Positions 6,184 to 6,850 of a stretch of DNA of 6,850 nt are shown here, in pieces. The position numbers and the translations under genes are program-made. How positions within the stretch are numbered: position 1 is the stretch's first letter; every line of letters begins with the position of its first letter. Below the pieces are notes generated by a model. The model was not told the DNA's origin and did not search any database. It saw nothing but the letters and a program-made list of their open reading frames with translations. Origin of the DNA: BMS3ABIN04 sp965554225 (GTDB lineage: Bacteria > Bacteroidota > Ignavibacteria > Ignavibacteriales > Melioribacteraceae); NCBI GenBank assembly GCA_965554225.1, contig CBEVZC010000150.1, forward strand, positions 1 to 6,850, in the 5' to 3' direction.

Positions 6184-6850
6184 GAATTCAGAAATAAACA
6201 TGATTGAATCGAAAGAAATAATATCAGAAAAAGCAGATATAGAAACCTCTTCGGAAGATTACGCAAAAAGATTTTCAGGTGATGTTGGAAAGTATTTTTT
6301 AGATGTACAAGCTGAAATAACTCTTGATTTATTGAAAGAGTTGCCTCATAGTTCTGTCTTAGATGTTGGCGGAGGACATGCACAGTTGGCGGTTCCGCTG
6401 GTCAACAATGGATTTAACGTAACAGTAGTTGGCAGCGATGATATATGCAGAACCAGATTGGATAAGTTCCTACCTCCAAATTCGTTTCGGTATAAAAGTT
6501 GTAATCTCTTAAAGTTGCCGTTTGAAGATAATAGTTTTGATGTTGTAATATCTTTTAGACTTTTAACACATGAAACCAATTGGAAATTGCAGTTAGCTGA
6601 GATGTGCAGAGTAGCAAAGAAATCTGTAATTATTGATTATCCTGATATAAGAAGTTTCAATGTATTCTACAAATTATTGTTTAGTGCAAAAAAATCTTTT
6701 GAAAAAAACACTCGTACTTTTAAAACTTTTTCCAGGAAAGAACTAATTAAAGAATTTAAAAACAATAATTTTGATGAATTTGTACTCAAACCTCAGTTTT
6801 TTTTGCCGATGGTAATACATCGAGCTGTAAAAAATGTGCAACTTTTAGGA
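6176..6850 (+). CDS. class I SAM-dependent methyltransferase (3' end beyond window)
   Basis: At least 225 codons remain open to the window edge, so the C-terminus is missing. Motif I is VLDVGGGHA (61-69), the nucleotide-binding loop of Rossmann-fold methyltransferases with His in place of the usual third-position Gly or Cys. A second conserved block is LPFEDNSFDVVISF (114-127), as in UbiE/Methyltransf_11 enzymes, followed by the strand SVIIDYPD. The protein should transfer a methyl group from S-adenosylmethionine to a small molecule or sugar; context suggests a glycan or its precursor. Two in-frame ATGs are possible: 6176, which overlaps the flavoprotein stop by 8 nt, and 6200, 16 nt after it. 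Neither has a good Shine-Dalgarno. I prefer 6176 because the two preceding junctions also overlap. The first eight residues are therefore uncertain. Confidence 0.87.
   Translation, partial: MIKNSEINMIESKEIISEKADIETSSEDYAKRFSGDVGKYFLDVQAEITLDLLKELPHSSVLDVGGGHAQLAVPLVNNGFNVTVVGSDDICRTRLDKFLPPNSFRYKSCNLLKLPFEDNSFDVVISFRLLTHETNWKLQLAEMCRVAKKSVIIDYPDIRSFNVFYKLLFSAKKSFEKNTRTFKTFSRKELIKEFKNNNFDEFVLKPQFFLPMVIHRAVKNVQLLG

Noticed and set aside
1..6850. Mobile element, CRISPR array, tRNA or rRNA
   Set aside because: I saw no transposase or integrase motif, no regularly spaced repeats and no tRNA-like cloverleaf or conserved rRNA segment.

Overview
The window is an AT-rich piece of bacterial chromosome. 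It carries five genes, all on the + strand, and the last one runs off the right edge. The content is a surface or extracellular polysaccharide locus: a membrane chain-length regulator fused to a tyrosine autokinase, a PHP-like protein, a GT-B glycosyltransferase, a GlpD-like flavoprotein and a SAM-dependent methyltransferase. The low GC, the Lys/Asn/Ile-rich proteins and the one-protein kinase plus co-polymerase architecture point to a Gram-negative bacterium, perhaps of the Bacteroidota/Ignavibacteriota group. No rRNA or marker gene is present, so this placement is a weak inference.

Layout: 1-195 is non-coding leader DNA with a possible promoter, a small palindrome and a clear Shine-Dalgarno site. 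196-2469 encodes the Wzc-like autokinase. 2470-2570 is the only real intergenic gap after that. It holds a perfect 15-bp hairpin with a GCAA loop and a short T-run, probably a terminator or attenuator. From 2571 four genes follow almost without space. The PHP-like gene starts at a TTG. Its stop overlaps the glycosyltransferase start by 4 nt (ATGA), the glycosyltransferase overlaps the flavoprotein in the same way, and the flavoprotein overlaps the best methyltransferase start by 8 nt. These four are very probably one translationally coupled unit.

How they may work together: the kinase would control polymerisation and export of a polysaccharide through ATP binding and phosphorylation of its C-terminal tyrosine cluster. 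The glycosyltransferase would add a sugar during repeat-unit assembly, and the flavoprotein and methyltransferase would modify the glycan or a precursor. The most interesting part is the coupled module. The flavoprotein has the full GlpD fold, including the C-terminal domain, but has lost several residues of the glycerol-3-phosphate pocket. The PHP-like protein keeps an N-terminal HxHxH cluster but lacks recognisable later PHP metal ligands. Both look like members of housekeeping families adapted to a new role in glycan synthesis. I see no mobile element, CRISPR array, tRNA or rRNA.
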